Assembly (NCBI RefSeq): GCF_900167095.1
Contig: NZ_FUXG01000018.1
Location: 1 to 58,171, forward strand
Direction: 5' to 3'
Length of the DNA: 58,171 nt
Source of the DNA: Oceanospirillum multiglobuliferum
Lineage (GTDB): Bacteria > Pseudomonadota > Gammaproteobacteria > Pseudomonadales > Halomonadaceae
Shown here piece after piece: positions 9,709 to 21,986 of this stretch (its first letter is position 1; each line of letters begins with the position of its first letter). Under the pieces are notes generated by a model. It was not told where the DNA came from and did not search any database. It saw only the letters and a program-made list of their open reading frames with translations. A program made the position numbers and the translations under genes.

Positions 9709-12700
9709 ATGAAAGATCTAGTTAATGTGCTAAAAGCACAGGGACAAAGCGACGAATTTGATTCGATAAAGATCACGCTGGCATCACCAGACATGATCCG
9801 TGCTTGGTCCTATGGCGAAGTTAAAAAGCCAGAGACAATCAATTATCGTACCTTTAAGCCAGAACGTGATGGTCTGTTCTGTGCCAAAATCTTTGGTCCG
9901 GTAAAGGACTACGAGTGCTTGTGCGGTAAGTACAAGCGTATGAAGCACCGTGGTATTATCTGTGAGAAGTGTGGCGTAGAAGTCACTCAAGCTAAAGTTC
10001 GTCGTGACCGTATGGCTCACATTGAACTTGCCTCTCCAGTTGCACATATCTGGTTCTTAAAATCGCTACCGTCCCGCATCGGTCTGTTACTCGACATGAC
10101 TCTGCGTGATATTGAGCGCGTATTGTATTTTGAATCATTTGTTGTGGTTGATCCGGGTATGACTACTCTGGAAAAAAACCAGCTTCTAAATGATGAGCAG
10201 TATTACGAAGCGTTAGAAGAATTTGGTGATGACTTCGATGCTCGTATGGGTGCAGAAGCGATCCAAGAGCTGTTGAAAGACATTGAAATTGAAGAAGAGA
10301 TCAATTTCCTGCGTGAAGAAATTCCGCAGACCAACAGCGAAACCAAAATCAAGAAGCTGTCTAAGCGTCTGAAACTGTTGGAAGCTTTCTTCAAGTCAGG
10401 CAACAAGCCTGAGTGGATGATTCTGGAAGTATTACCAGTATTGCCACCTGATTTGCGCCCATTGGTTCCGCTAGATGGTGGTCGTTTTGCGACCTCGGAT
10501 CTGAACGATCTCTATCGTCGTGTGATCAACCGTAACAACCGTCTGAAACGTCTTCTGGACCTGAATGCACCTGATATTATCGTACGTAACGAAAAGCGTA
10601 TGTTGCAGGAAGCGGTCGATGCGCTATTAGATAACGGTCGTCGTGGTCGTGCGATTACAGGCTCTAACAAGCGTCCTCTGAAGTCTTTGGCTGACATGAT
10701 CAAAGGTAAGCAAGGTCGTTTCCGTCAGAACTTGTTAGGTAAGCGTGTTGACTACTCTGGTCGTTCGGTAATTACCGTAGGTCCACAGTTGAAACTGCAC
10801 CAGTGCGGTCTGCCGAAGAAAATGGCACTTGAGCTGTTCAACCCATTCATCTTCGCCCGCCTAGAAGCGAAAGGCATGGCGACAACCATCAAAGCTGCGA
10901 AGAAGATGGTTGAGCGTGAGTTGCCAGAAGTTTGGGATATCTTAGCTGAGGTGATTCGTGAACACCCAGTGATGTTAAACCGTGCACCAACTCTGCACCG
11001 TTTAGGTATCCAAGCATTCGAGCCTCTACTGATTGAAGGTAAAGCGATTCAGCTTCACCCGTTGGTGTGTGCGGCCTACAACGCCGACTTCGACGGTGAC
11101 CAGATGGCGGTACACCTGCCTTTGACCACCGAAGCACAGTTAGAAGCCCGTGCGCTGATGATGTCGACCAACAACGTACTATCTCCTGCGAACGGTGAGC
11201 CAATCATCGTACCGTCTCAGGACGTTGTACTGGGTCTGTATTACATGACCCGTGACCGTATCAACGCGAAAGGCGAAGGTATGGTATTCAGTGGCGTTGA
11301 CGAAGCGGAACGTGCGCTGGGTGCAGGTCATGTTAACTTGCAAGCGCGAGTTAAAATTCGTGTGAACGAAGTGATTCGTCATGAAAACGGTGAAATTGAA
11401 AAACGCACTGTAATTTATGACACCACTATCGGTCGTGCAATGTTGTATCGCATCCTGCCAAAAGGCTTGCCTTTTGACTTGGTTAACCGTGCGATGAGCA
11501 AAAAAGCGATCTCTCGCCTGATCAACGCGTCTTATCGTCGTGTAGGTTTGAAAGAGACTGTAATTTTTGCGGACCAACTGATGTATACCGGCTTCCGTCA
11601 AGCGACACTGTCTGGGGCATCCATTGGTGTAAACGATTTCGTAATCCCTGACGCAAAAGCTGCCATCGTGGCCGCCGCTGAAGCTGAAGTGAAAGAGATT
11701 GAACAACAGTTCTCTTCAGGTCTGGTAACTCAGGGCGAGAAGTACAACAAAGTAATCGACATCTGGTCTAAGGCAAACGATAAAGTTGCCAAAGCGATGA
11801 TGGAAGGTATCTCGAAAGAAACCGTAATCAACCGTGACGGTGTTGAAGAAGAGCAAGACTCATTCAACTCAGTTTTCATCATGGCGGACTCTGGTGCTCG
11901 GGGTAGTGCGGCTCAGATTCGTCAGTTGGCGGGTATGCGTGGTCTGATGGCGAAGCCAGATGGCTCGATCATTGAAACGCCGATTGTGGCAAACTTCCGT
12001 GAAGGCTTGAACGTACTTCAGTACTTCATCTCGACACACGGTGCGCGTAAAGGTTTGGCGGATACCGCACTGAAAACAGCAAACTCGGGTTATCTGACAC
12101 GTCGTTTGGTTGATGTGGCACAAGACCTTGTTGTGACAGAACATGATTGCGGCACTGAAAACGGTCTGACGATGCACCCGCTGATTGAGGGTGGCGATAT
12201 CGTTGTACCACTTGGTCATCGTGTATTGGGTCGTGTAGTTGCTCAGGACGTGGTTAAGCACGATACAGGCGAAATACTGATTCCTCATGGCACGTTGTTA
12301 GACGAAGCTTGGTGTGAAAGCTTAGACACCATGGGTATCGACGAAATTATCGTACGTTCAGCAATTACCTGTGACACTCGTTACGGTGTATGTTCGAGCT
12401 GCTATGGTCGTGACCTTGCGCGTGGTCACTTGGTTAACGTGGGTGAAGCAGTTGGTGTTATCGCTGCTCAGTCGATCGGTGAGCCAGGTACGCAGTTAAC
12501 GATGCGTACGTTCCACATCGGTGGTGCGGCATCACGAGCGTCTGCAATCGATAACGTACAAGTTAAGCATGGCGGTACCGTGCGCTTCCACAACATCAAA
12601 GTGGTAGAGCGTAAGGATGGTAAGTTAGTTGCAGTTTCTCGTTCTGGTGCATTGGCTGTAGCTGATGAAACAGGCCGTGAGCGTGAATACTACAAGCTGC

Positions 12701-13908
12701 CTTACGGTGCTGAGATCAGTGCGCGTGAGGGTGACAAGGTAGAAAGTGGTCAGATTCTGGCGAAGTGGGATCCGCACACTCACCCAATCGTGGTAGAGAT
12801 GGCGGGTCGTGCCAAGTTCAATGGTATGGAAGATAACATCACCATGAACCGCACCACAGATGAATTGACAGGTCTATCTTCTATTGAGGTTCTAGACCCA
12901 TCAGCACGCCCTGCTGCGGGTAAAGACATGCGTCCAATGATCATGCTGGTAGATGAAGCTGGCAATGAACTGACCATGCCAAACTCACAGTCGCCTGTGC
13001 ACTATTTACTGCCAGGTAAAGCGGTTGTGACGGTAGAAGATGGTGCTGACGTCGGTATCGGTGAAATTATCGCGCGTATTCCTCAGGAATCTGCGGGTAA
13101 CAAAGATATTACTGGTGGTCTGCCACGAGTGGCCGACCTATTCGAAGCGCGCCGTCCAAAAGAGCCTGCATTACTGGCAGAGATTTCAGGTGTTGTAACC
13201 TTCGGTAAAGAAACCAAAGGTAAGCGTCGTATCCTGATCACGCCAGAAAGCGGTGATACATATGAAGTGCTGATTCCTAAATGGCGCGTGATGAACGTGT
13301 TTGAGGGTGAGAAAGTTGAACGTGGTGAGGTAATCTCTGACGGTCCATCTAACCCGCATGATATTCTACGTCTATTAGGTGTGAGCAAGCTGGCTGAGTA
13401 CATCACGACAGAGGTGCAAGAAGTTTACCGTCTACAAGGTGTAGGCATTAACGATAAGCACATCGAAGTAATTGCTCGTCAGATGCTACGTAAAGCAGAA
13501 ATCACAGAGTCAGGTGATTCAAGCTTCATCCATGGCGACCAAGTCGAGGTTGCGCAATTATTGGATGAAAATGAAGCGCTGATGCAAGCGGATAAATTCC
13601 CTGCAAAATACGAACGTGTATTGCAAGGTATTACCAAAGCATCTTTGGCAACAGAATCGTTTATTTCTGCTGCATCGTTCCAGGAAACCACGCGCGTACT
13701 GACAGAAGCGGCGGTAACTGGCAAGCGCGATCATCTGCGTGGCTTGAAAGAAAACGTAGTGGTAGGTCGTCTAATTCCTGCGGGAACAGGTCTGACTTAT
13801 CACCGTAATCGTAAGAAAAAACGCCAAGAAGTTGAGGCATTACTAGCAGGTCCAAGTGCAAGTGATGTGGAAGCTGCACTGAGTGAAGCGCTAAATAGCG
13901 AAGAGTAA
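9709..13908 (+). CDS. rpoC: DNA-directed RNA polymerase subunit beta'
   Basis: Largest RNA polymerase subunit, holding the catalytic magnesium. The frame opens at 9694, but the family start [12 protein letters not shown] begins at 9709 with GGAG 10 nt upstream, giving 1399 residues (E. coli 1407). Zinc site 1 is seen in [20 protein letters not shown] near residue 70. The active-site motif NADFDGDQ places the three aspartates at 460, 462 and 464, identical to E. coli numbering. A second zinc site contains [12 protein letters not shown], and the trigger-loop region has [16 protein letters not shown]. It is co-transcribed with rpoB. Confidence 0.99.
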   Translation: MKDLVNVLKAQGQSDEFDSIKITLASPDMIRAWSYGEVKKPETINYRTFKPERDGLFCAKIFGPVKDYECLCGKYKRMKHRGIICEKCGVEVTQAKVRRDRMAHIELASPVAHIWFLKSLPSRIGLLLDMTLRDIERVLYFESFVVVDPGMTTLEKNQLLNDEQYYEALEEFGDDFDARMGAEAIQELLKDIEIEEEINFLREEIPQTNSETKIKKLSKRLKLLEAFFKSGNKPEWMILEVLPVLPPDLRPLVPLDGGRFATSDLNDLYRRVINRNNRLKRLLDLNAPDIIVRNEKRMLQEAVDALLDNGRRGRAITGSNKRPLKSLADMIKGKQGRFRQNLLGKRVDYSGRSVITVGPQLKLHQCGLPKKMALELFNPFIFARLEAKGMATTIKAAKKMVERELPEVWDILAEVIREHPVMLNRAPTLHRLGIQAFEPLLIEGKAIQLHPLVCAAYNADFDGDQMAVHLPLTTEAQLEARALMMSTNNVLSPANGEPIIVPSQDVVLGLYYMTRDRINAKGEGMVFSGVDEAERALGAGHVNLQARVKIRVNEVIRHENGEIEKRTVIYDTTIGRAMLYRILPKGLPFDLVNRAMSKKAISRLINASYRRVGLKETVIFADQLMYTGFRQATLSGASIGVNDFVIPDAKAAIVAAAEAEVKEIEQQFSSGLVTQGEKYNKVIDIWSKANDKVAKAMMEGISKETVINRDGVEEEQDSFNSVFIMADSGARGSAAQIRQLAGMRGLMAKPDGSIIETPIVANFREGLNVLQYFISTHGARKGLADTALKTANSGYLTRRLVDVAQDLVVTEHDCGTENGLTMHPLIEGGDIVVPLGHRVLGRVVAQDVVKHDTGEILIPHGTLLDEAWCESLDTMGIDEIIVRSAITCDTRYGVCSSCYGRDLARGHLVNVGEAVGVIAAQSIGEPGTQLTMRTFHIGGAASRASAIDNVQVKHGGTVRFHNIKVVERKDGKLVAVSRSGALAVADETGREREYYKLPYGAEISAREGDKVESGQILAKWDPHTHPIVVEMAGRAKFNGMEDNITMNRTTDELTGLSSIEVLDPSARPAAGKDMRPMIMLVDEAGNELTMPNSQSPVHYLLPGKAVVTVEDGADVGIGEIIARIPQESAGNKDITGGLPRVADLFEARRPKEPALLAEISGVVTFGKETKGKRRILITPESGDTYEVLIPKWRVMNVFEGEKVERGEVISDGPSNPHDILRLLGVSKLAEYITTEVQEVYRLQGVGINDKHIEVIARQMLRKAEITESGDSSFIHGDQVEVAQLLDENEALMQADKFPAKYERVLQGITKASLATESFISAASFQETTRVLTEAAVTGKRDHLRGLKENVVVGRLIPAGTGLTYHRNRKKKRQEVEALLAGPSASDVEAALSEALNSEE

Positions 13909-13930
13909 CTCAGTCTGGCAATAGAGTAAT

Positions 13931-13956
13931 CAAGGCTGGACGATAGTCCGGCCTTG
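13931..13956 (+). other. Hairpin after rpoC
   Basis: CAAGGCTGGAC (13931-13941) pairs with GTCCGGCCTTG (13946-13956), 11 pairs with one G-T, around GATA. There is no T-run, so it is at best a weak or factor-assisted terminator or an mRNA 3'-end stabiliser. Its 3' arm overlaps the -35 box of the str promoter. Confidence 0.65.
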
Positions 13957-13982
13957 ACTGCAATGGGGAGGCAACATACAAT
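13954..13982 (+). promoter_or_regulatory. Promoter of the str operon (rpsL-rpsG-fusA-tuf)
   Basis: TTGACT (13954-13959) and TACAAT (13977-13982) are spaced by exactly 17 bp, each one base from consensus. Transcription should start near 13989, leaving a 65-nt leader before rpsL. This is sequence-based; activity is not shown. Confidence 0.85.
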
Positions 13983-14053
13983 GCGCCTCCTTAATTAGTA
14001 TGGCGATGGTTTATCCAGCGTCTTTTTTTGTGTACAACGTGGAGTCTGCTTGC

Positions 14054-14431
14054 ATGGCAACCATCAATCAGTTGGTACGCAAACCTCGTAAGCGTCAAGT
14101 TGAGAAGAGCGATGTTCCTGCTCTTCAAAGCTGCCCGCAAAAGCGCGGTGTATGTACTCGTGTATACACGACAACTCCTAAGAAGCCTAACTCAGCGCTT
14201 CGTAAAGTGTGTCGTGTACGTTTGACTAACGGTTTTGAAGTTTCTTCTTACATCGGCGGTGAAGGTCACAACCTTCAAGAGCACTCTGTTGTTCTGATCC
14301 GTGGCGGTCGTGTAAAGGATCTACCTGGTGTTCGTTATCACACAGTTCGTGGTAGCTTGGATACTTCTGGTGTTTCAGACCGTAGACAGGCTCGCTCCAA
14401 ATATGGTGCGAAACGTCCTAAGTCAAAATAA
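14054..14431 (+). CDS. rpsL: 30S ribosomal protein S12
   Basis: S12 sits at the decoding centre and governs accuracy. The frame opens at 14000, but the family start [15 protein letters not shown] is at 14054, giving 125 residues (E. coli 124). The streptomycin-related segments are wild type: [12 protein letters not shown], and [13 protein letters not shown], which also holds the aspartate that is methylthiolated in many bacteria. First gene of the str operon behind a near-consensus promoter; rpsG follows after 76 nt. Confidence 0.97.
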   Translation: MATINQLVRKPRKRQVEKSDVPALQSCPQKRGVCTRVYTTTPKKPNSALRKVCRVRLTNGFEVSSYIGGEGHNLQEHSVVLIRGGRVKDLPGVRYHTVRGSLDTSGVSDRRQARSKYGAKRPKSK

Positions 14432-14507
14432 TTTAATCTTTGTCTGATAAGAGTAAGGCTAGGGTTTATTCCTAGGGTTACCTGAAGACCTTGAAGAGGG
14501 CTTATCG

Positions 14508-14978
14508 ATGCCTAGACGTCGTGTTGCTGCCAAGCGTGATATTATTCCGGATCCTAAGTTCGGTAATGAGCGCCTAGCTAAGTTTATGAACCATGTAATG
14601 GTTAGCGGTAAAAAATCTGTTGCTGAGCGTATCGTATACGGCGCACTTGCTAAAGTAGAAGAGCGCAGCAAAGAACAGCCGCTAGATATGTTTGAAAAAG
14701 CGATCGAAGCTATTCAGCCGCTGGTTGAGGTTAAATCTCGCCGTGTGGGTGGTGCTACATATCAAGTACCCGTTGAAGTGCGTCCTGCTCGTCGTATGGC
14801 TCTGGCTATGCGTTGGTTGGTAGATGCTGCACGTAAGCGTGGCGAGAAGTCTATGGATTTACGCCTAGCTGGTGAAATTCTTGATGCGGCAGATGGTAAA
14901 GGTGCTGCAGTTAAGAAGCGTGAAGACGTTCACCGCATGGCTGAAGCTAACAAAGCGTTCTCGCACTACCGCTTCTAA
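14508..14978 (+). CDS. rpsG: 30S ribosomal protein S7
   Basis: S7 nucleates assembly of the 30S head and contacts tRNA in the E site. The 156 residues cover the standard fold, beginning [20 protein letters not shown] and ending [15 protein letters not shown]. In E. coli S7 also represses the str operon through the rpsL-rpsG spacer; the 76-bp spacer here (14432-14507) contains the short inverted repeat CCTAGGG but I cannot confirm a binding site. fusA starts 18 nt after the stop. Confidence 0.97.
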   Translation: MPRRRVAAKRDIIPDPKFGNERLAKFMNHVMVSGKKSVAERIVYGALAKVEERSKEQPLDMFEKAIEAIQPLVEVKSRRVGGATYQVPVEVRPARRMALAMRWLVDAARKRGEKSMDLRLAGEILDAADGKGAAVKKREDVHRMAEANKAFSHYRF

Positions 14979-14996
14979 TCAAACGGGAGGTATGTC

Positions 14997-17105
14997 GTGG
15001 CACGTAAGACCCAAATTGATCGCTACCGTAATATTGGCATTTGCGCGCACGTTGATGCGGGCAAAACAACGACTACAGAGCGAGTTTTGTTTTACACGGG
15101 TCTTTCTCATAAGATCGGTGAAGTGCACGACGGCGCAGCTACAATGGATTGGATGGAACAGGAGCAAGAGCGGGGGATTACTATTACCTCTGCGGCAACA
15201 ACTTGCTTCTGGTCCGGCATGGATAAACAGTTTGAGCAGCATCGGGTTAACATTATCGATACCCCTGGGCACGTAGACTTTACTATTGAAGTTGAGCGCT
15301 CTTTGCGAGTATTAGATGGTGCGGTGGTTGTTTTCTGTGGATCTTCTGGGGTAGAGCCTCAGTCTGAAACAGTTTGGCGGCAAGCTAACAAATACGAAGT
15401 GCCTCGCATTGTATTTGTAAATAAGATGGATCGTGCTGGTGCAGACTTTCTGCGCGTAGTCGAACAGATTAAGAAGCGCTTGAATGCGACGCCAGTGCCA
15501 ATACAGTTAAATATCGGTTCGGAAGAAGCTTTTGAAGGCGTGATCGATTTGATCCGCATGAAAAGTATTTACTGGAATGAAACTGATCAAGGTATGACCT
15601 ACGAGTTGCGCGAAATTCCAGCTGAGTTGCAAGACTTGGCAGAGGAATATCGCGAGAAGATGGTTGAAGCTGCGGCTGAAGCCTCTGATGAGCTGATGGA
15701 TAAGTACCTTGAAGGCGAAGCGCTGACTGTTGAAGAAATCAAGTTTGGCCTGCGCAAGCGAACGTTGAATAACGAAATCGTTCCTGCTCTTTGTGGTTCG
15801 GCATTTAAAAACAAAGGTGTTCAAGCGATGCTTGACGCTGTAGTTGAATACTTGCCAGCACCAACAGAAGTTAAGGCGATTGAGGGCACGCTTGAAGGCA
15901 GTGATCAAATTGAAACACGAGAGGCGGATGATGATGCTCCGTTTTCAGCGCTAGCGTTTAAAATAGCGACTGATCCTTTTGTGGGTTCGCTGACCTTCAT
16001 TCGTGTTTACTCGGGTGTTCTGAGTTCTGGTGATGGCGTGCTAAACGCTGTTAAGGGCAAAAAAGAGCGTGTTGGGCGCATGGTTCAAATGCATGCCAAC
16101 GACCGAGATGAAATTAAAGAAGTGCGTGCGGGTGATATCGCGGCCATTATTGGCCTGAAAGATGTCACTACAGGGGATACGTTGTGTGATATCAACAAAA
16201 GTATCATCCTTGAGCGTATGGACTTCCCGGAGCCTGTAATCTCCGTAGCTGTTGAGCCGAGATCGAAAGCTGACCAGGATAAAATGGGTATCGCACTGAG
16301 CAAATTGGCTCAGGAAGATCCGTCTTTCCGGGTTAAGACTGACGAAGAAACCGGCCAGACTGTAATTTCCGGTATGGGTGAGTTACACCTTGATATTATC
16401 GTTGACCGCATGCGTCGCGAGTTCAAGGTTGAAGCCTCGATCGGTAAGCCTCAGGTTGCGTATCGTGAAACTATTCGCTCATCCGTTGAGCAAGAAGGTA
16501 AATTCGTACGTCAGTCTGGTGGTCGTGGTCAGTTTGGCCATGTCTGGGTTCGCATAGAGCCGCTAACAGACAAAGGCGAAGACGGTGATAAAGTCTATGA
16601 ATTCAGCAATGAAATCGTAGGTGGTGTGGTGCCTAAGGAATACATTCCTGCAGTTGACAAAGGTTGTTACGAGCAGCTGCAAAATGGTGTTCTGGCCGGT
16701 TACCCAATGATCGACGTTAAGGTGACATTGTTTGATGGCTCGTACCACGATGTGGATTCCAATGAAATGGCGTTCAAGATCGCAGGTTCTATGGCTGTTA
16801 GACAGGGTTGTCTCAATGCGAATCCAGTACTTCTTGAGCCTATAATGAAGGTTGAGGTGGTAACGCCTGAAGATTACATGGGTGACGTAATGGGCGACCT
16901 GAACCGTCGTCGTGGTTTGGTTCAAGGTATGGATGATACTACATCAGGTAAAGTAGTCCGTGCCCTGGTACCGCTAGGTGAAATGTTCGGTTATGCAACC
17001 GATCTACGCTCTGCAACTCAAGGTCGTGCAAGCTATAGCATGGAGTTTGAGAAATATGCAGAAGCACCTTCAAGCATTGTTGAAGCTGTTATTAATCGTA
17101 AATAA
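14997..17105 (+). CDS. fusA: Elongation factor G
   Basis: Translational GTPase that drives translocation and, with RRF, ribosome recycling. The 702 residues match the family (E. coli 704). It starts with GTG at 14997 behind GGGAGGT. The G domain shows [12 protein letters not shown] (P-loop), the RGITI switch, DTPGH, and NKMD. Domains II-V follow; domain IV includes [16 protein letters not shown]. There is a single copy in this window. It lies between rpsG and tuf in the str operon, 28 nt before tuf. Confidence 0.98.
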   Translation: MARKTQIDRYRNIGICAHVDAGKTTTTERVLFYTGLSHKIGEVHDGAATMDWMEQEQERGITITSAATTCFWSGMDKQFEQHRVNIIDTPGHVDFTIEVERSLRVLDGAVVVFCGSSGVEPQSETVWRQANKYEVPRIVFVNKMDRAGADFLRVVEQIKKRLNATPVPIQLNIGSEEAFEGVIDLIRMKSIYWNETDQGMTYELREIPAELQDLAEEYREKMVEAAAEASDELMDKYLEGEALTVEEIKFGLRKRTLNNEIVPALCGSAFKNKGVQAMLDAVVEYLPAPTEVKAIEGTLEGSDQIETREADDDAPFSALAFKIATDPFVGSLTFIRVYSGVLSSGDGVLNAVKGKKERVGRMVQMHANDRDEIKEVRAGDIAAIIGLKDVTTGDTLCDINKSIILERMDFPEPVISVAVEPRSKADQDKMGIALSKLAQEDPSFRVKTDEETGQTVISGMGELHLDIIVDRMRREFKVEASIGKPQVAYRETIRSSVEQEGKFVRQSGGRGQFGHVWVRIEPLTDKGEDGDKVYEFSNEIVGGVVPKEYIPAVDKGCYEQLQNGVLAGYPMIDVKVTLFDGSYHDVDSNEMAFKIAGSMAVRQGCLNANPVLLEPIMKVEVVTPEDYMGDVMGDLNRRRGLVQGMDDTTSGKVVRALVPLGEMFGYATDLRSATQGRASYSMEFEKYAEAPSSIVEAVINRK

Positions 17106-17133
17106 CCGCTAAATATGAAAAGAGGTTTTAGCT

Positions 17134-18357
17134 GTGTCTAAAGAAAAATTTGAACGTAATAAACCACACGTAAACGTTGGTACTATCGGCCACGTTGACC
17201 ACGGTAAAACAACTCTAACTGCTGCTCTGACTCGCGTATGTGCTGAAGTTTTCGGCGGTAAAGCAGTTGCATTCGACGGTATCGACAACGCTCCAGAAGA
17301 GCGTGAGCGTGGTATCACTATTTCAACGTCTCACGTTGAATATGATTCAAATATTCGTCACTACGCACACGTTGACTGCCCAGGCCACGCTGATTATGTA
17401 AAAAACATGATCACTGGTGCTGCACAGATGGACGGCGCGATTCTGGTTTGTGGCGCGACTGACGGCCCTATGCCTCAGACTCGTGAGCACATCCTGCTGT
17501 CTCGTCAGGTTGGTGTACCGTACATCGTTGTATTCCTGAACAAAGCTGACTTGCTGGCTGAAGATTGCGGCGGCGTAGGTTCTGAAGAATACGCAGAGAT
17601 GATCGAACTGGTTGAGATGGAACTGCGTGACCTGCTGTCTACTTATGACTTCCCAGGTGACGATACTCCAATCATCGCAGGTTCTGCGTTGATGGCTCTG
17701 AACGGCGAAGATGCTGATGAGCTAGGTACAACTGCTGTTAAGAAGCTGGTTGAAGCTCTAGATACTTACATTCCTGAGCCTGAGCGTGCGATCGACGGTG
17801 CATTCTTGATGCCAATCGAAGACGTATTCTCTATCTCTGGCCGTGGTACTGTAGTAACTGGTCGTGTAGAGCGTGGTATTGTTAACACTGGTTCTGAAGT
17901 AGAAATCGTTGGTATCGTTGATACTGTTAAGACGACTTGTACTGGTGTTGAAATGTTCCGTAAACTGCTTGACGAAGGTCGTGCAGGTGAGAACATTGGT
18001 GCACTATTGCGTGGTACTAAGCGTGATGATGTACAGCGTGGTCAAGTTTTGGCTAAGCCAGGTTCGATCAAGCCACACACTGTATTCCAATCAGAAGTTT
18101 ACGTACTGTCAAAAGAAGAGGGTGGTCGTCACACTCCTTTCTTCAAAGGCTATCGTCCACAGTTCTTCTTCCGTACTACTGACGTAACTGGTTCTTGCGA
18201 GCTACCAGAAGGCGTAGAAATGGTTATGCCTGGCGACAACGTTCAGATGACTGTTACTTTGATCGCTCCTGTTGCGATGGAAGAAGGTCTACGTTTCGCG
18301 ATTCGTGAAGGTGGTCGTACTGTAGGTGCTGGTGTTGTAGCTAAGATTGTTGAGTAA
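17134..18357 (+). CDS. tuf: Elongation factor Tu
   Basis: GTPase that delivers aminoacyl-tRNA to the ribosome. It starts with GTG at 17134 behind AGAGG. The P-loop [16 protein letters not shown] and NKAD motifs are intact. At 407 residues it is longer than the usual 394-397. The extra residues are mostly right after NKAD, where [17 protein letters not shown] stands in place of a shorter VDDxELLEL-type segment. It ends the str operon with a strong terminator. The second copy, often found between tRNA-Thr and tRNA-Trp, is missing from that site in this window, so this may be the only tuf gene. Confidence 0.98.
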   Translation: MSKEKFERNKPHVNVGTIGHVDHGKTTLTAALTRVCAEVFGGKAVAFDGIDNAPEERERGITISTSHVEYDSNIRHYAHVDCPGHADYVKNMITGAAQMDGAILVCGATDGPMPQTREHILLSRQVGVPYIVVFLNKADLLAEDCGGVGSEEYAEMIELVEMELRDLLSTYDFPGDDTPIIAGSALMALNGEDADELGTTAVKKLVEALDTYIPEPERAIDGAFLMPIEDVFSISGRGTVVTGRVERGIVNTGSEVEIVGIVDTVKTTCTGVEMFRKLLDEGRAGENIGALLRGTKRDDVQRGQVLAKPGSIKPHTVFQSEVYVLSKEEGGRHTPFFKGYRPQFFFRTTDVTGSCELPEGVEMVMPGDNVQMTVTLIAPVAMEEGLRFAIREGGRTVGAGVVAKIVE

Positions 18358-18374
18358 TCTCAACTGATCTAAAT

Positions 18375-18408
18375 AAGGGATCTTCGTTTTTTGCGAAGAT
18401 CCCTTTTT
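18375..18408 (+). terminator. str operon terminator
   Basis: A 12-bp perfect stem (AAGGGATCTTCG at 18375-18386 with CGAAGATCCCTT at 18394-18405), a 7-nt T-rich loop and a T5 run follow tuf. It separates the str and S10 operons. Confidence 0.95.
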
Positions 18409-18416
18409 GTCATTGC

Positions 18417-18816
<400 letters not shown>

Positions 18817-18930
18817 TTAGCCATAAAGAAATTAGGCGCTCGTCGAGAGACGACACACAATTTATCAGTGGAATGCAATGAAAAGTGCAGCCATAGCGGG
18901 TGACAGCCCCGTACACTAAGGAGTCGAAAT

Positions 18931-19572
18931 ATGACTATCGGTCTTGTCGGTAAGAAAAGCGGTATGACTCGCATTTTCACCGAAGATGGTGTTTCTGTAC
19001 CTGTAACAGTTATCGAGGTTTCTCCAAACCGCGTAACTCAGGTGCGTTCACTTGAAAAAGACGGCTATGCAGCGATCCAGGTTACTTCTGGTGAGCGTAA
19101 AGCAAAGCATTTGACCAAAGCTGAAGCAGGTCACTTCGCAAAAGCGGGTGTTGCTGCTGGTAAAGGTCTTGTTGAGTTCCGTCTGGCGGAAGGTGAAGAA
19201 TCACTGGAAGTTGGTGCAGAGCTGAACGTATCCCTCTTTAAAGCTGGTCAGAAAATTGACGTGACCGGCACATCTAAGGGTAAGGGCTTCCAAGGTGCTG
19301 TTAAGCGCTGGAATTTCCGTACTCAAGATGCAACTCACGGTAACTCTCTATCTCACCGTGCTCCAGGTTCTATCGGTCAGTGTCAGACTCCAGGTCGCGT
19401 TTTCAAAGGTAAGAAAATGGCAGGCCACATGGGTGCTGAGCGTTCAACTGTACAAGGTTTGGAAGTTGTACGTGTTGATGCTGAACGCAACTTGTTGCTG
19501 GTTAAAGGCGGCATTCCAGGTGCTCCAGGCAGCCAGGTTATTGTCCGTCCAGCTGTTAAAGCTCGCGGCTAA
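18931..19572 (+). CDS. rplC: 50S ribosomal protein L3
   Basis: L3 nucleates 50S assembly and reaches towards the peptidyl transferase centre. The 213 residues (E. coli 209) begin with the family motif [19 protein letters not shown]. The central extension contains [20 protein letters not shown], with the glutamine that PrmB methylates in enteric bacteria, followed by [16 protein letters not shown] stands 8 nt before the ATG. rplD follows after 12 nt. Confidence 0.98.
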   Translation: MTIGLVGKKSGMTRIFTEDGVSVPVTVIEVSPNRVTQVRSLEKDGYAAIQVTSGERKAKHLTKAEAGHFAKAGVAAGKGLVEFRLAEGEESLEVGAELNVSLFKAGQKIDVTGTSKGKGFQGAVKRWNFRTQDATHGNSLSHRAPGSIGQCQTPGRVFKGKKMAGHMGAERSTVQGLEVVRVDAERNLLLVKGGIPGAPGSQVIVRPAVKARG

Positions 19573-19584
19573 GGGGTAAAGAGA

Positions 19585-20190
19585 ATGAATCTGAATCTTG
19601 CAGGCGGAGTTGATGCAGTAGAAGTATCAGACGCAACATTTGGTAAAGAGTATAACGAAGCTCTGGTACACCAAGTTGTTACTGCATACCTTGCAGCAGC
19701 CCGTCAAGGCACTCGTGCACAGAAAACTCGCTCAGAAGTGAGCGGCGGTGGCGCTAAACCATGGCGTCAAAAAGGTACTGGTCGCGCTCGTGCGGGTACT
19801 ATCCGTAGCCCAATCTGGCGTACAGGTGGTACTACTTTTGCTGCTAAGCCACAAAACTTTGCGCAAAAAGTTAACAAAAAGATGTATCGTGCAGCAATGC
19901 GCAGCATCTTGTCAGAGCTGGCTCGCCAAGATCGCTTGATCGCTGTTGAAGCGTTCACAGTAGACGCGCCTAAAACTAAGGCTCTGGTTGCTAAGCTGAA
20001 AGAGATGAACTTATCTAAAGTTTTGATCGTGACAGCTGAAGTTGATACCAACCTGTTCCTTGCAGCACGTAACATTCCATATGTAGAAGTGGTTGATGTT
20101 GCAGCAGCGGATCCAGTGAGCTTAGTTGCTTACGATAAAGTGCTGGTAACTGTACCTGCTCTGCGTCAGTTCGAGGAGAAGCTGGGATGA
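19585..20190 (+). CDS. rplD: 50S ribosomal protein L4
   Basis: L4 lines the peptide exit tunnel through an extended loop and, in E. coli, represses the S10 operon. The 201 residues equal the E. coli length. The tunnel loop is seen in [18 protein letters not shown], followed by SPIWRTGG. The stop overlaps the rplW start by 4 nt (ATGA), so the two are translationally coupled. Confidence 0.98.
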   Translation: MNLNLAGGVDAVEVSDATFGKEYNEALVHQVVTAYLAAARQGTRAQKTRSEVSGGGAKPWRQKGTGRARAGTIRSPIWRTGGTTFAAKPQNFAQKVNKKMYRAAMRSILSELARQDRLIAVEAFTVDAPKTKALVAKLKEMNLSKVLIVTAEVDTNLFLAARNIPYVEVVDVAAADPVSLVAYDKVLVTVPALRQFEEKLG

Positions 20191-20483
20191 ACCAAGAGCG
20201 CGTTTTCAAGGTTCTGCTAGGACCTCATATTTCTGAAAAAGCAGCAATCATCGCTGATGAAAGCAATCAGTATGTATTTAAAGTTGCTGCAGATGCGACA
20301 AAGCCAGAAATCAAAAAGGCTGTAGAGCAGTTGTTTGAAGTTACCGTTACAGGCGTAAGCACTGTTAACGTTAAAGGTAAAACAAAGCGTACTGCCCGTG
20401 GTATTGGTCGTCGCAAAGGTTTCCGCAAGGCTTATGTGTCTATAGCGGAAGGTCAAGAAATCGACTTTGCTGGCGCTGAATAA
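20187..20483 (+). CDS. rplW: 50S ribosomal protein L23
   Basis: L23 lies at the tunnel exit and docks trigger factor and SRP. The 98 residues (E. coli 100) start [19 protein letters not shown], and the loop holds [23 protein letters not shown]. The ATG overlaps the rplD stop by 4 nt and GAGGAG lies upstream inside rplD. rplB follows after 16 nt. Confidence 0.97.
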   Translation: MNQERVFKVLLGPHISEKAAIIADESNQYVFKVAADATKPEIKKAVEQLFEVTVTGVSTVNVKGKTKRTARGIGRRKGFRKAYVSIAEGQEIDFAGAE

Positions 20484-20499
20484 GCGAGGAGTTGGGATA

Positions 20500-21327
20500 A
20501 TGGCAGTTGTTAAATCTAAACCCACATCAGCAGGTCGTCGCCACGTTGTTAAAGTTGTTAACACGGATCTGCATAAGGGTGCACCTTACGCTCCACTGTT
20601 AGCGCCAAAGCAAAAGACAGGTGGTCGTAATAATAACGGACGTATTACTACACGTCACATTGGTGGTGGCCATCGCCAGCACTACCGTATGGTTGATTTC
20701 CGTCGTAATAAAGATGGTATCCCAGCGGTTGTTGAACGTATTGAATACGATCCAAACCGTACAGCGCATATTGCTCTGCTGAAGTATGCTGACGGTGAGC
20801 GTCGTTACATTATTGCACCTAAGGGTGTGAAAGCGGGTGATGCACTACAATCTGGTGTTGGTTCTCCAATTAAGCCAGGTAACTCATTGCCGCTGCGTAA
20901 CATTCCAGTAGGTAGCGTGATTCACTGTATCGAACTGAAACCAGGCAAAGGTGCTCAAATTGCACGTTCTGCAGGTGCTTCAGTACAGTTGGTAGCACGT
21001 GAAGGTGCTTACGCAACAGTACGTCTACGTTCTGGTGAAATGCGTAAAATTCTGTCTGAGTGTCGCGCAACACTAGGCGAAGTAGGTAACTCTGAACACA
21101 GCCTGCGTCAGTTAGGTAAAGCTGGTGCTAAGCGCTGGAGAGGTGTTCGTCCTACTGTTCGTGGTGTTGCAATGAACCCTGTTGACCACCCACATGGTGG
21201 TGGTGAAGGTCGTAGCTCTGGTGGTCGTCACCCAGTGACTCCATGGGGCGTGCCGACTAAAGGTTACAAGACACGTAAGAACAAGCGCACTGACAAACTG
21301 ATTGTTCGTCGTCGCGGTTCTAAGTAA
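20500..21327 (+). CDS. rplB: 50S ribosomal protein L2
   Basis: L2 is one of the most conserved ribosomal proteins, bridging the subunits near the peptidyl transferase centre. An upstream ATG at 20467 overlaps rplW; the family start [19 protein letters not shown] is at 20500, giving 275 residues (E. coli 273). The C-terminal [17 protein letters not shown] segment contains the conserved histidine, and [14 protein letters not shown] is near the end. Confidence 0.97.
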   Translation: MAVVKSKPTSAGRRHVVKVVNTDLHKGAPYAPLLAPKQKTGGRNNNGRITTRHIGGGHRQHYRMVDFRRNKDGIPAVVERIEYDPNRTAHIALLKYADGERRYIIAPKGVKAGDALQSGVGSPIKPGNSLPLRNIPVGSVIHCIELKPGKGAQIARSAGASVQLVAREGAYATVRLRSGEMRKILSECRATLGEVGNSEHSLRQLGKAGAKRWRGVRPTVRGVAMNPVDHPHGGGEGRSSGGRHPVTPWGVPTKGYKTRKNKRTDKLIVRRRGSK

Positions 21328-21349
21328 CAGTTTTTAAGAGGATACAGCT

Positions 21350-21625
21350 GTGCCACGTTCACTGAAAAAAGGTCCATTTGTTGACCTGCATCTGTTGAAG
21401 AAGGTTGAAGCTGCACTGGGTCAAAACGAGCGTCGTCCAATCAAAACTTGGTCTCGCCGTTCTATGATCCTGCCAGAAATGGTAGGTATGACCATTGCAG
21501 TTCATAACGGTCGCCAGCATGTGCCTGTACTGATCTCTGAAGAGATGGTAGGACACAAGCTGGGTGAATTTGCTGCTACTCGTACCTATCGTGGTCACGT
21601 AGCAGACAAGAAAGCCAAGCGCTAA
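21350..21625 (+). CDS. rpsS: 30S ribosomal protein S19
   Basis: S19 sits in the 30S head, pairs with S13 and contacts 50S. It starts with GTG at 21350 behind AAGAGGA. The 91 residues (E. coli 92) begin with [18 protein letters not shown] and include [19 protein letters not shown] and [16 protein letters not shown]. It lies 22 nt after rplB and 17 nt before rplV. Confidence 0.97.
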   Translation: MPRSLKKGPFVDLHLLKKVEAALGQNERRPIKTWSRRSMILPEMVGMTIAVHNGRQHVPVLISEEMVGHKLGEFAATRTYRGHVADKKAKR

Positions 21626-21642
21626 GCCGAGGGGAATAAGAG

Positions 21643-21972
21643 ATGGAAGTAGCCGCTAAATTACGGGGTGCTCGCTTATCCGCACAGAAGGCTCGTTTGG
21701 TTGCTGACCAGGTTCGCGGAATGCCAGTTGCTAAAGCACTGAATCTGCTAACCTTCAGCCCGAAAAAGGCTGCGGTTCTGATCAAGAAAGTTCTTGAGTC
21801 AGCTATTGCCAATGCCGAGCACAATGAAGGTGCGGATATCGATGAGTTGCGCGTGTCAACCATCTTCGTAGATGAAGGTATGACCATGAAGCGTATCAGA
21901 CCACGTGCCAAAGGCCGTGCTGATCGCATTCTTAAGCGCACTTGCCATATCACGGTTAAGGTAGCAGATTAG
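21643..21972 (+). CDS. rplV: 50S ribosomal protein L22
   Basis: L22 binds all domains of 23S rRNA and its beta-hairpin lines the exit tunnel beside L4. The 109 residues (E. coli 110) begin [19 protein letters not shown]. The hairpin tip includes [15 protein letters not shown], the site where macrolide-resistance changes occur in other bacteria; no insertion is visible here. GGGGAA precedes the ATG, and rpsC follows after 14 nt. Confidence 0.97.
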   Translation: MEVAAKLRGARLSAQKARLVADQVRGMPVAKALNLLTFSPKKAAVLIKKVLESAIANAEHNEGADIDELRVSTIFVDEGMTMKRIRPRAKGRADRILKRTCHITVKVAD

Positions 21973-21986
21973 TAGGAGACGACCAG

